From a bacterium (lineage in GTDB: Bacteria; Eisenbacteria; RBG-16-71-46; CAIMUX01): 64,000 nucleotides of DNA. The notes under the pieces were generated by a model. That model worked only from the letters and a program-made list of their open reading frames with translations, did no database searches and was not told the origin of the DNA. Positions 27,305 to 35,814 of this stretch are shown in pieces. Every line of letters starts with the position of its first letter. Within the stretch, counting starts at the first letter, position 1. Made by a program: the position numbers and the translations under genes. The stretch lies in the NCBI GenBank assembly GCA_030431975.1, contig JAUIHP010000002.1, forward strand, positions 62,001 through 126,000. Reading direction: 5' to 3'.

Positions 27305-27464
27305 AGACTCTACCTAACATCCTACCGCGATCAGGCCGTGACGACGGTCTCGAAGCGCCAATCGCAGACCTGCCGGAGATCGACTCGCAACCCCCGTAGA
27401 GCCACCTCTTTCGTCAACAAACTCTACGCTACGCTCGAGCCTCGTTTACGCTCCAAGGTCCCCC

Positions 27465-28151
27465 TCACGACGTCGGACCATGCAACGCGCGCGGAAACAG
27501 GATGTTGTTTTCGAGATGGATGTGGCGGTGCATCGCAGTTTCGAGCGCAGCCAGGCCATGCCACAATGCCCTCCAGGTCGTGCAGGCCTCCTCCGGAACG
27601 CGGAAGTCATTCGTCAGTCTCCGAATTTCCGAGAGCGCATCTCCGGCGGATCTGTGTTCGTCCTCCATGCAGGCGACTGGGCCAGCGGCCATTTCTCCCT
27701 GTCCGTTCTTTATCATGGGGAAGAGAACCCTCTCTTCCTTCTCCATGTGCTGCAGGAGTTCGGCCTCCAGCTCTCGGAAGACCGAGAGCAAGGGCGGGAG
27801 GGTCTCAGGGTAACCATCACCGTGAACGTCCGCCACCTTGGCGGCCATGGACTCCAGGCGAGGGAGTTCTTCCTTCAACGGCTCGTGATACGCCGTGAGA
27901 ATGTGGTCGATGAGGATCTCGGGCTCCACCTCGTCCCAACGAACAGAGTCCCCGTCGTCTTCCGAGAGTTCGCCCTCGATCTCAGCAAGGATGGCGTTTG
28001 GATCCAGTTCGAGGCGATCGCAAAGCTCGCCCAAAGGCAGACCTCCCCCACAACAGAAGTCGATCTGGTACCGGGCAAAGACCCTAGTTGCAAGTGGGAA
28101 TTCAGTCGCGATATTCCCAACCGTATCCGTGATCTTGATCTGCGAGTTCAT
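27465..28151 (-). CDS. ytfE: Ric (YtfE/ScdA) di-iron protein for repair of FeS clusters
   Basis: Start ATG 28151 with GGAGG just upstream; the longest frame adds 22 unlikely residues. 228 residues. N-terminal ScdA_N domain with IDFCCGGGLPL (the paired cysteines at 33-34), then a hemerythrin-like domain with iron-ligand histidines in DHILTAYHEPL, LLQHMEKEERVLFP, EDEHRSAGD and MHRHIHLENNILFP. These proteins protect or repair iron-sulfur enzymes after nitric oxide exposure. It is the middle of a leftward run TetR-Ric-MOSC. Co-location with nitrate reductase makes sense because NO arises from nitrite. Confidence 0.93.
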   Translation of the reverse strand: MNSQIKITDTVGNIATEFPLATRVFARYQIDFCCGGGLPLGELCDRLELDPNAILAEIEGELSEDDGDSVRWDEVEPEILIDHILTAYHEPLKEELPRLESMAAKVADVHGDGYPETLPPLLSVFRELEAELLQHMEKEERVLFPMIKNGQGEMAAGPVACMEDEHRSAGDALSEIRRLTNDFRVPEEACTTWRALWHGLAALETAMHRHIHLENNILFPRALHGPTS

Positions 28152-28213
28152 GAGTTCCTCCAATCGCCGACTTCGCTCATGGTTCAAGGTCCGTCGATGA
28201 AACGCACCTGTGA

Positions 28214-28816
28214 TCATGATTTCGTCGGCCTGTCCTTTCTGGTGACCAACGTTCGGCTCGGTCGTGGAGATGCGAGCAGTTTCGGCAACGCATCAAAAAC
28301 ACGATCCATCTGGGCACGGTCCTGGTTCCCGATCATAGCGTGAACGGTCCCCATGACCGTGACGACGAGGGTCTCGGGTTCAATGTCATCGCGGATGTAA
28401 CCATCGCGAACCCCCTCACGGACGGCAGCAAGAAAGTACTTCCGGCTCTTGACCGCCACATCGTGCAGGGGGCCGGTCGCATTCGGCGGCAGAGTCAGAA
28501 ATGCCTGCTCCGAGCGAAGCAACCAGTTGATCCCCGGCCGCGAATGGAGCAAATCGATCCGATTCCTCGCCAGAACGACGATTCGTTCGAGCGGCGGCAG
28601 TTTCGGGTCGGGGAACGTGGCTTCCAGCTGTTCGACTCCATAGAGGGCTGCTGAAACGAGGATTTCGTCTATCGACTCAAAATGACGATAGAGCGCTCCG
28701 GTCGTCAGTCCGACCTCCTCGGCGATTGTCGAAGTAGAAAGCGAAGTCAAACCACGCTCTCCGATGATGCGTAAAACGGCGTCAGCGATTTGGAATCGGC
28801 GCTCAGAACGCTTCAT
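28214..28816 (-). CDS. TetR-family transcriptional regulator
   Basis: Start taken as ATG 28816 (MKRSERRFQIADAVLRII), which fits the usual TetR N-terminus; ATG 28834 is an alternative and a third start at 28870 is less likely. About 200 residues. The helix-turn-helix is LSTSTIAEEVGLTTGALYRHFESIDE. The C-terminal ligand domain is helical (LPPLERIVVLARNRIDLL, AAVREGVRDGYIRDDIEPETLVVTVMGTVHAMI). It is 62 bases upstream of ytfE on the same strand, and a perfect palindrome stands just upstream of the start. It probably represses itself and ytfE/MOSC; the inducer is unknown. Confidence 0.9.
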   Translation of the reverse strand: MKRSERRFQIADAVLRIIGERGLTSLSTSTIAEEVGLTTGALYRHFESIDEILVSAALYGVEQLEATFPDPKLPPLERIVVLARNRIDLLHSRPGINWLLRSEQAFLTLPPNATGPLHDVAVKSRKYFLAAVREGVRDGYIRDDIEPETLVVTVMGTVHAMIGNQDRAQMDRVFDALPKLLASPRPSRTLVTRKDRPTKS

Positions 28817-28844
28817 CCGGATCCCGGCTCCCATGAACCATATT

Positions 28845-28864
28845 GTAAGTAACCACTTACTTAC
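28845..28864. promoter_or_regulatory. Palindromic TetR operator
   Basis: GTAAGTAA-CCAC-TTACTTAC: eight-base arms, perfect inverted repeat, four-base centre. It lies 29 to 48 bases upstream of the chosen TetR start on the promoter side, the usual place for an autoregulatory operator. Confidence 0.8.
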
Positions 28865-28918
28865 TTTCAAGCCAATTCATGCTCCTAGTCGAACTCGCAT
28901 TCGAGGGCCCGCGAAAAA

Positions 28919-28945
28919 GCCCGGTTCCCTACGTGGGAACCGGGC
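28919..28945 (-). terminator. Terminator of the 28988-31906 gene
   Basis: Eleven-base-pair perfect stem GCCCGGTTCCC / GGGAACCGGGC with a five-base loop; on the minus strand it is followed by TTTTTCGC. Confidence 0.93.
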
Positions 28946-28987
28946 ATTCCGAACCGGAAAAACCCCGGTCTTTCTCAAGACATCGTC

Positions 28988-31906
28988 TTACTTGACGGTG
29001 ATCGAACGCGTGCCTTCGTACTCGCCCGCATTCATGCGCACGAAGTAGACACCAGAACCGAGGTGGTTGCCGCGGTCGTCCTTACCATCGAACTCGACGT
29101 TGTGGATACCAGCACTGAAGTTCTCGTTGGCGAGAGCGCGAACCTGGCGACCGGAGACGTCATAGACGGAGATCCTGACGTCGGAACGGTTCGGAACCTG
29201 GAAGGCGATGGAACCGCTTCCAGCGATCGGGTTCGGACGTGCGCCATAGAAGGCGAACTTCGCGGCGCCGTCCAGCTCCGGAGCGTCAGCCGAGCTTCCC
29301 TCGAAGAAGAGAGAGAAGTCGTCGACGCCGGCCTCGACCAGAGAACCGTCGCTGAGGTCGCTGGCGATGAAGCGGAACTCGACCATTCCCGGAGTCGGGA
29401 AGAGTGCGATGAGGTCCGCACTGACCTCGAACCAGGTGTTCTGGTTGCCCTGAGTGTTCTCGATGTCGACCCAGGAACCACCGTCGTTCCGAGCCTGAAC
29501 GATCCAGATGTCGTTGTTCGGATCGGCGCCCTGGTCGTTCGAGTACCAGCGGAAGTACTTCACCTTGGCCCGCGAAGCGCCCGTCAGGTCATAGGCAACC
29601 GACTGGAGCGTCGTCGTTCCGTTGTCGATATCGAAGCTGCCGTCACCGCTACCGGCGGCGGCCTCGGTGATCCAACAGTTCACACCTGGATCCGGAGTGT
29701 GATCGTCACCCGGCTGGGAGGACGTGGACTGAGGGTCCGCACGCTCCCACGCACCGGTGGTCGCATCGTCGGTTCCGTCAGGATTGACCGTCCAGCCCGC
29801 ATCGGCCTCGATGTCATCGTAGACGGTCGGAGTGTCCACGGTGTGACGGTTGACCGGCGCGTTGAGAGGCGAGGTGCCCTCGTTGCCTTCGGTGTCCTGG
29901 GCAGAGATGAAGTACGCGACTTCACTGTTGTCCGGGACGTCGACCATCGCGCTGTACGTCGGGCCTCCGTCGGGCGACATGACCACGTTGGTGGCCGGAC
30001 CGTCGTTGACGGTGTAGCTCAGAACGACCGTAGCGTCGACGATATCGGCGCCGCCGATGGTCGTCTCGACGTCGGCAACGATCGCCGTCGGTCCAGGCGT
30101 GGCCGGCGAGGCCGGAGGCGTATGCGTGATGAACACACCTTCGATGATGAGCGGACAATCGTGACCGCGCGGCGTCACGGCGTCACAAATCGCCGCGTAG
30201 TTCGGCGTTCCGTTTCCGAGGTTTCCGTCATCATCGTCGGCAATGAACATGGAGAGAATCTGGTTCGGCTGATTGGTCGGCTGCTCGAGCGTACGACCGA
30301 AGTGCCAAAGCTCAGCACAACGGAATTCACCGGCAGCAGCACCCAGAGAAGCCTCGAGGTTGCCACGGACGGCCCAGACGGCTCCCGCGAGAACCGTTCC
30401 GTCAGAGTGGACCTGACCGGTCAGATCGTCCGGATAGACGAGGTTGTTATCGGAGTTGCGGATTCCACTGGAGCAGTTGCCCGAGAAGAAGCCACGACCA
30501 ATGATGGACTCGTCGGTGATGAAGTTGGCAAGGATGTCCGCGTTACCTTCACCGAGGCCCTGGTTGCCCTGGAAGCCGAGGATGAAGTCCTGGACGCCGT
30601 GGCCAAACTCATGATGGACGACGCCGGCGATCTCACCGGTGTTCGCACAGCCACCGCCTGCGTTGTAGAAGTTGATCGTACCGTTCCAGAAAGCGTTGCA
30701 GGTTCCGCTGACGCCAACGTTGGCGTTGATGCGGACATTGCTGTAGCCGAAGCCCGGATCGATCGTCTCGATGAAGTCATGAACGTCGCTGACGCTATCG
30801 AAGACGTCACGCTCATCCTGACGGGAGTTGGCATCGTTCCACTCGATCTCGAACGGAGTGGCACCGTCGGCCGTGCCGTTGAACTGAGCGTCGGAACCAC
30901 CGGAAGCCCGGTTGACGTTGCAGTACGGACCGAAGAACTGAGCCGTGACCGTGGCCGAACCGCTGTTCGGACCGATCGACCATTCGCCGTTCTCGTCCGA
31001 AGTGGTCGTGCCCTGACCGGAAACCGTCACGTCCATGTAGGCCATAGGATCGTTGTCGGTTTCGCCATTACAGTAGGTGCTGAACTGGACGTCACCGACC
31101 GTCGTGCCGCTGTAGAAATGCACGTCGTTGTAGCGGTAGACGATCTCACCCGTGTGGGCGTCGACGTGGCTGATCCACTCACCCAGTGGGTTCATGGTCT
31201 GCACGTTGACGATGTAGACGAGGTGATACTCGACCTGATCGACCTTCGGAGTGATCGGCAGGACCTTGATCTCGACGTCACCCTCGATGCGGTCCTCGGT
31301 CGGGTCAAAGTCGACGCCGGCCTTGGCGATCTCGATGGCTTCGCTCTCGCTGACGGCCGGGACCGGATCCAGATCGATACCGGAGTAGAAGTCCGAACTC
31401 ATGACGAAGACTCGCCCGGTCTCCTCCAGGAAGGTGGAGTGGTAGCGACCACCCATGACCTCGTAGCCTTCCCAAACCTGCTTGAAGTGACCGGCAGCCT
31501 TACCGAGACCGCGCGTCACCTTGTGCAGCTCGAGCTGCTCCGGGTTGAGACCGAGGACTCCGGCATTGTCGACGGCGACCTGACGGGCCGCTTCCTCGAC
31601 GTCGAAGTCATTGGCCAGACCGGCCGCGACGACAGCGCCCGTTCCGATGATCTGACTGGGCGTCTGCGTGGCCGGATTCCAAGTATGAACGGACCATTGC
31701 CCGCCATACTGGCTACCCAAAGCGTGTGAGACGGCGTTGGAGGCTTGCTGGCTTCCTGCCGTCTCGTACTTCCCGGCGAAGGTTGGGATCGAGATCTCGT
31801 AGGACTCTTGACCGGTCGGTTGGAAAGCAAAGGCGGCCGATACCGCGCTCATCGCCATTCCAGCCACCGCCAGAGTCGCAAGACCCTTACGATGCGTACG
31901 CTTCAT
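28988..31906 (-). CDS. Secreted fungalysin/thermolysin-like metalloprotease with FlgD-type sorting tail
   Basis: 972 residues. Signal peptide GLATLAVAGMAMSAVSAAFA. The propeptide-like region includes FTP/PepSY-type segments (VWEGYEVMGGRYHSTFLEETG, VEYHLVYIVNVQT). The catalytic site is VVHHEFGHGVQDF (HExxH) with third ligand Glu in GLGEGNADILANF. A calcium-like DADDDDGNLGNGTPNY stretch follows. The C-terminal third has a bacterial Ig-type region (YTVNDGPATNVVMSPDGGPT), a jelly-roll domain and the tail (YGARPNPIAGSGSIAF, ISVYDVSGRQVRALA, GVYFVRMNAGEYEGTRSI). Expected to be exported and cleaved outside the cell. It shares a palindromic control region with the divergent secreted protein. Confidence 0.9.
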   Translation of the reverse strand: MKRTHRKGLATLAVAGMAMSAVSAAFAFQPTGQESYEISIPTFAGKYETAGSQQASNAVSHALGSQYGGQWSVHTWNPATQTPSQIIGTGAVVAAGLANDFDVEEAARQVAVDNAGVLGLNPEQLELHKVTRGLGKAAGHFKQVWEGYEVMGGRYHSTFLEETGRVFVMSSDFYSGIDLDPVPAVSESEAIEIAKAGVDFDPTEDRIEGDVEIKVLPITPKVDQVEYHLVYIVNVQTMNPLGEWISHVDAHTGEIVYRYNDVHFYSGTTVGDVQFSTYCNGETDNDPMAYMDVTVSGQGTTTSDENGEWSIGPNSGSATVTAQFFGPYCNVNRASGGSDAQFNGTADGATPFEIEWNDANSRQDERDVFDSVSDVHDFIETIDPGFGYSNVRINANVGVSGTCNAFWNGTINFYNAGGGCANTGEIAGVVHHEFGHGVQDFILGFQGNQGLGEGNADILANFITDESIIGRGFFSGNCSSGIRNSDNNLVYPDDLTGQVHSDGTVLAGAVWAVRGNLEASLGAAAGEFRCAELWHFGRTLEQPTNQPNQILSMFIADDDDGNLGNGTPNYAAICDAVTPRGHDCPLIIEGVFITHTPPASPATPGPTAIVADVETTIGGADIVDATVVLSYTVNDGPATNVVMSPDGGPTYSAMVDVPDNSEVAYFISAQDTEGNEGTSPLNAPVNRHTVDTPTVYDDIEADAGWTVNPDGTDDATTGAWERADPQSTSSQPGDDHTPDPGVNCWITEAAAGSGDGSFDIDNGTTTLQSVAYDLTGASRAKVKYFRWYSNDQGADPNNDIWIVQARNDGGSWVDIENTQGNQNTWFEVSADLIALFPTPGMVEFRFIASDLSDGSLVEAGVDDFSLFFEGSSADAPELDGAAKFAFYGARPNPIAGSGSIAFQVPNRSDVRISVYDVSGRQVRALANENFSAGIHNVEFDGKDDRGNHLGSGVYFVRMNAGEYEGTRSITVK

Positions 31907-32030
31907 GGACGTTCTGTCCCCTTTCTCCAGTGGTCGAGAAAAAGTAGCTGTTCCGAGTCTAAATTGCGGAAACGTGCAGCAATGCCAGACTGCCGTGGTA
32001 ACCCACCTCCGAGCCAGGCTTGCACCGTGC
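31907..32030 (-). other. Structured 5' leader of the 28988-31906 gene
   Basis: If transcription begins at the TAGGAT promoter, the leader is about 124 bases. Its first part (minus strand) contains GCCG...CGGC and CCT...AGG pairings around GCAAGCC and GGTGGGTTACC. The fragments GCAAGCC and GGGTTACC loosely recall the 3' half of c-di-GMP-I riboswitches, but the required first hairpin is not evident, so no riboswitch is called. Confidence 0.3.
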
Positions 32031-32037
32031 GGCTAAT

Positions 32038-32067
32038 ATCCTACCGCAGTTTTGCTTGTCCGAACAA
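32038..32067 (-). promoter_or_regulatory. Predicted promoter of the 28988-31906 gene
   Basis: Minus strand TTGTTC (32067-32062), 18-base spacer, TAGGAT (32043-32038). The -35 hexamer lies inside the 32054-32069 palindrome. Confidence 0.45.
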
Positions 32068-32080
32068 GCGAAGGTATAGT
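32052..32080 (+). promoter_or_regulatory. Predicted promoter of the 32363-34429 gene
   Basis: TTGCTT (32052-32057), a 17-base spacer, TATAGT (32075-32080). The predicted start near 32087 leaves a leader of about 275 bases. Between 32081 and 32362 I see one further inverted repeat (GTACGG...CCGTAC at 32242-32260) and no gene. AGGGGA stands near the ATG. Confidence 0.45.
32054..32069. promoter_or_regulatory. Inverted repeat shared by two divergent promoters
   Basis: GCTTGT-CCGA-ACAAGC, a perfect inverted repeat of six-base arms. It overlaps the -35 hexamers of both predicted promoters and so could act as a single operator for the two secreted-protein genes. Confidence 0.55.
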
Positions 32081-32362
32081 CAACGCGGCTTGGCGATGGC
32101 CTGGAAACGAAAGTCGCTGGCCGTACTCTCGGAAAATCAATGCTTTAGATCCAGACCGATCCATCCGCTTCAGCCTCTGATTTAACCTACGATTCAAGCC
32201 GGGTCGGGGCCCGATGATGCCGCGGATGTCCCCACCGCACGGTACGGGCCTGTTCCGTACGCTATCCCGGCTTGCTGAAACGGTTTCCATCCTTTAGACT
32301 CGTGGGGCAACCCTTCAATCCACTCACTTTTCCGTTATCAAAGAAAGTAGGGGAACTGGATC

Positions 32363-34429
32363 ATGCAGATTGCACGCCGTCTTGGCGCTTTGGTTGCGAT
32401 TGGCTCTCTGGCCTTCGCAGGAAGCGTCGACGCCGCGGAAACCTGGACGGTCAAGCCCGGCCGGACCACGTTTCACTTCGATACCGCGTTGATGGAGCAG
32501 CTCGGGCTTTCGTTGACCGGCGTGGAGGAGACCAGCTCTGCGCCGGCGTCGATCGTCCCGATGGAGGGGCCGCACTGGCACTTCCAACACTCCGCTCTCA
32601 GCGACCTCTCCTTCGAGGTCGACAATGGCGTCTACCACTCGGCGACCCCGCTGAGCGGACGCGTCCTTCATGAGGGCGGTTTCGCCGTTCGGGACAAGGC
32701 CACGGGTGCGCTGTACACCATGATGGACTTCGAGATCGTCCCGGCGACGGAGCAGACCGCCATTGGCGCCCGCACCGTCTTCGAGATGCAGGAAGAGGGC
32801 GCTACGCCGCTCTTCGATCTCGTTTATGGCGGCATCGCCTACGTTCGCGGCGATGACGTCTTCCGGGTCGTCAACTTCGACCTCAAGCTGAGCCCCGAAT
32901 TGGCCAACGAGATCAACCGCCCGGAACTTGCCCGCAAGACCATCGGTTTGGGCGAGATCTACGCCGATGCCGAGTGGATCGCCGGTGAGTACACCGGAAT
33001 TCCGGCCGGCCCGAACGAGCGTGGCGGTTGTGATTTCCGTGACGTTGCCCTCGGAATCCTCGACGACATGGACTACCGCAGCCGTACGGGTTCCTACCCG
33101 ACCGGCGTCGTCGGCCTCTCCATGGCCACGACTTCCTGCAACGTCGGTAACTGCGACGTCGAGTGGTACGCACCGATGCAGGAGGATCACCCCGGCATCG
33201 CCATGCACCTGTACCGCGAAGACGCCGACGGCGTTCTCGAGCAGATCGGGATCAGCAACATCAAGCACGGCTTCTTCGCTCTGTCGAGCAGCCAGTGCAC
33301 GTCCTGCCAGAACCCGTCCAACGGTACGTTCCTGGGCGTTGGGTGTTCCGACACCTACGGCGCCGGAAACAATTCCGATCGCAACTGGCTCGCCCCGCGC
33401 GACGAGTGGGAGTCCTTCCCGGGCACCTGGACCTGCAATGCCAGCCACTTCGCCGCCGGACAGAACAACTGCAACCGGAATCACGGTAGCAGTGGTCACG
33501 GCTCGACCGAGCATCGTCTGGAAGTTCGCGACGCCGATCTCGTGGATCCGGACCTCGACTACTTCTTCGAGGCCTACTATGTCGTCCGCGACGACATGAA
33601 CAAGATCAACAACATCGGCTGGCGTCCGACCTGGTACACCCGCAACGGTGACTCCTACACGTTCCGTGACGGTGTCCCGGGCAACTCCAGCGCCGGCTAC
33701 CCGGTCAACGAAGGTCCGCTGATCGAGACCTGGGGTGACGAGAGCAACCGCGGCACCTTCCCGGGCAGCGGTGAGGTCATCCTTTCCGTCAAGGTCACCG
33801 ACATCGGTGGTGGTGATTACCAGTACGAGTACGCGCTGATGAACTTCGACGCGGACGAGAACATTGGTTCTTTCAGCATCCCGGTCGGCACCGCGTCGAT
33901 CTCGAACATCGGATTCAACGATCCGAACCTGAACGACCTCGACGACTGGACGGCCAGCATCGATGGCGGCGTGATCACCTGGACGGCTTCGTCCTACACG
34001 ATCGGCTACGGTCAGATGTTCAACTTCCGTTTCACCGCCGATGCCATGCCGAATGATGGCGACGCGGAGATCAGCTCTGGCGACCTTGCCACGAGCATCG
34101 ACGTCACGACGAAGATCCCTGGCTTCAACCCGGCCAGCGTCGAAGTGACGGCCACGCAGCTGCAGCTGCGGACGAGCCCGAACCCGCTGACCACCGCGAC
34201 CAACATCTCCTTCGAGATGCCGGAAGCGGGTAGCGCCAACCTCGAGGTCTACGACGCCAGTGGACGTCTCGTTCGCACGCTGGTCTCCGGCACGATGGCG
34301 GCCGGCCCGCACGCGATCGAGTGGGATGCCAAGAACGACCTGGGTGACCGCGTCGGTTCCGGTGTCTTCTACTATCGTCTGAACGCCCTGGGCGCGAGCG
34401 CCGGCGGTTCCGTCATCGTTCTCGACTAA
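32363..34429 (+). CDS. Large exported protein with sorting tail, function unknown
   Basis: 688 residues, signal peptide LGALVAIGSLAFAGSVDAA. No known catalytic domain is recognised. Features: a cysteine-containing middle section (CDFRDVALG, TTSCNVGNCDVEWYAPM, SSQCTSCQNPSNG, VGCSDTYGAGNN, GTWTCNASHF), which may be disulfide-stabilised, and beta-rich segments (YQYEYALMNFDADENIGSF, ITWTASSYTIGYG). The tail is clear: RTSPNPLTTATNISFEMP, LEVYDASGRLVRTLVSG, VGSGVFYYRLNALG. Sequence and location make it a surface or secreted protein co-regulated with the divergent metalloprotease. A strong terminator follows. Confidence 0.85.
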   Translation: MQIARRLGALVAIGSLAFAGSVDAAETWTVKPGRTTFHFDTALMEQLGLSLTGVEETSSAPASIVPMEGPHWHFQHSALSDLSFEVDNGVYHSATPLSGRVLHEGGFAVRDKATGALYTMMDFEIVPATEQTAIGARTVFEMQEEGATPLFDLVYGGIAYVRGDDVFRVVNFDLKLSPELANEINRPELARKTIGLGEIYADAEWIAGEYTGIPAGPNERGGCDFRDVALGILDDMDYRSRTGSYPTGVVGLSMATTSCNVGNCDVEWYAPMQEDHPGIAMHLYREDADGVLEQIGISNIKHGFFALSSSQCTSCQNPSNGTFLGVGCSDTYGAGNNSDRNWLAPRDEWESFPGTWTCNASHFAAGQNNCNRNHGSSGHGSTEHRLEVRDADLVDPDLDYFFEAYYVVRDDMNKINNIGWRPTWYTRNGDSYTFRDGVPGNSSAGYPVNEGPLIETWGDESNRGTFPGSGEVILSVKVTDIGGGDYQYEYALMNFDADENIGSFSIPVGTASISNIGFNDPNLNDLDDWTASIDGGVITWTASSYTIGYGQMFNFRFTADAMPNDGDAEISSGDLATSIDVTTKIPGFNPASVEVTATQLQLRTSPNPLTTATNISFEMPEAGSANLEVYDASGRLVRTLVSGTMAAGPHAIEWDAKNDLGDRVGSGVFYYRLNALGASAGGSVIVLD

Positions 34430-34470
34430 GGAGAGTCCTTTTCGTAGCCCCCGGGCTGCGACGAGCCTCA

Positions 34471-34500
34471 GAAGGCCGCCGGTTTTTTCCGGCGGCCTTC
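34471..34500 (+). terminator. Terminator after the 32363-34429 gene
   Basis: Twelve-base-pair stem GAAGGCCGCCGG / CCGGCGGCCTTC with a T6 loop, followed by TTCGTTT. It begins 41 bases after the stop codon. Confidence 0.92.
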
Positions 34501-34813
34501 TTCGTTTCTGGAACACGGCGTCCGGAAGACGGCGTCCGGAAACTCGCGCTCGGGGCCGGCCTACTTCGGCCCGGCGCCTCGCATTCGACAATCGACTCCA
34601 TGAACCGTTCGGCAGAATGCGTAGCAGCAGGGTGTCAACCCCGCGTGAATCAAGCGCGTCTGCAACCGGTATCCATTCGAACAACAATGGTTCCGTCCGT
34701 TGCGGCGTGCCGGTAAGATCCATCGGTTCCGGCCCGACGCGTGACATGGTGGCTCAGACAAGGTCCATCGTGATCGGCAGGCGTTGGTGCTTGGGAAAGG
34801 AGGCCCGAGGAAA

Positions 34814-35812
34814 ATGAACCGAGACCCCTTCGGTGACGAGATTCAAATCCCCCAGATCAAGGTACCCCGCCCCCCGGCAAATCTGCTTCGGGGTGTGGTT
34901 GTCCTGGTGCTGGCCGCCATTCTCGTACTCTCTTCGATCTTTACGGTCGGCCCCGAGGAGATTGGCGTTGTCCTGAGGTTCGGCCAGTTCGTCCGAACGA
35001 CGGACCCGGGCCTGCACTTCCGGGCTCCGTTCGGAATCGAGACGGTACGCAAGGTACCCGTTCAACGGCAGCTGAAGCAGGAGTTCGGCTTCCGCACGTT
35101 GTCCGCATCTTCGGGAACGAGCCGCACGCAGTACCAGAAGCGCGGCTACGAAGGTGAATCCCTGATGCTGACCGGCGACCTCAACGCGGCCGACGTCGAG
35201 TGGGTCGTGCAGTACCGGATCGTCGACCCCTACGAGTATCTCTTCAAGGTTCGGGACGTCCCGACGACCTTCGCGGCCATGGCCGAAGCGGTCATGCGGC
35301 AAGTCGTTGGTGACCGGACCGTGAACGAGGTCCTGACCGTCGGCCGTCAGGAGATCGCCGACCTCGTCGAGCAGAACCTGCAGTCCCTGTGCGACCAGTA
35401 CGAAACGGGCATCGAGGTCGAGCAGGTCGTCCTTCAGGACGTGAATCCTCCCGAGCCGGTAAAGCCCTCGTTCAACGAGGTCAACACCGCCCAGCAGGAA
35501 AAGGAACGCCTGATCAACGAGGCACAGTCCGAATACAACCGCGTCGTCCCGCGCGCTCGGGGAGAAGCGCTTCAGGTCATTCAGCAGTCGGAAGGTTACG
35601 CGTTGGAACGCGTCAACAACGCTCGCGGTGACTCGGCCCGCTTCGTAGCACTCTACGAGTCCTATCGGCGCGCGCCGGAAGTGACGCGTACCCGCATCTA
35701 TCTCGAAACGATGGGTCAGATCCTTCCGGAGGTGAAGGACAAGATCGTCATCGACGATGACCTGCGCGGGGTTCTCCCGCTGCTCAATCTCGACGGCAAG
35801 GGAGGAAACTAG
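34814..35812 (+). CDS. hflK: HflK, modulator of the FtsH protease
   Basis: Start ATG 34814 (AGGA four bases upstream); the longer frame would add ten residues. 332 residues. One N-terminal membrane segment (LLRGVVVLVLAAILVLSSIF), then the SPFH domain (GPEEIGVVLRFGQFVRTTDPGLHF, WVVQYRIVDPYEYLFKV, VGDRTVNEVLTVGRQEIADLV, EVEQVVLQDVNPP) and the coiled-coil-like tail (EKERLINEAQSEYNRVV, ARGEALQVIQQSEGYAL). With HflC it forms the large periplasmic cage around FtsH that limits its proteolysis of membrane proteins. hflC follows two bases after its stop. Confidence 0.95.
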   Translation: MNRDPFGDEIQIPQIKVPRPPANLLRGVVVLVLAAILVLSSIFTVGPEEIGVVLRFGQFVRTTDPGLHFRAPFGIETVRKVPVQRQLKQEFGFRTLSASSGTSRTQYQKRGYEGESLMLTGDLNAADVEWVVQYRIVDPYEYLFKVRDVPTTFAAMAEAVMRQVVGDRTVNEVLTVGRQEIADLVEQNLQSLCDQYETGIEVEQVVLQDVNPPEPVKPSFNEVNTAQQEKERLINEAQSEYNRVVPRARGEALQVIQQSEGYALERVNNARGDSARFVALYESYRRAPEVTRTRIYLETMGQILPEVKDKIVIDDDLRGVLPLLNLDGKGGN

Positions 35813-35814
35813 TC

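Noticed and set aside
29063-31729. 888-codon open frame on the plus strand opposite the metalloprotease
   Set aside because: Exact antisense of a gene with signal peptide, HExxH site and sorting tail. Long antisense frames are expected in GC-rich genes, and the translation is a string of Val/Asp/Arg with no domain.
31907-32030. c-di-GMP riboswitch in the metalloprotease leader
   Set aside because: Only two short sequence fragments resemble the family; the first conserved hairpin and its GNRA-type loop are not found. Kept only as an unassigned structured leader.
32324-34747. 807-codon open frame on the minus strand opposite the 32363 gene
   Set aside because: Same reason: antisense shadow of a gene with a signal peptide and a sorting tail. 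No recognisable domain.
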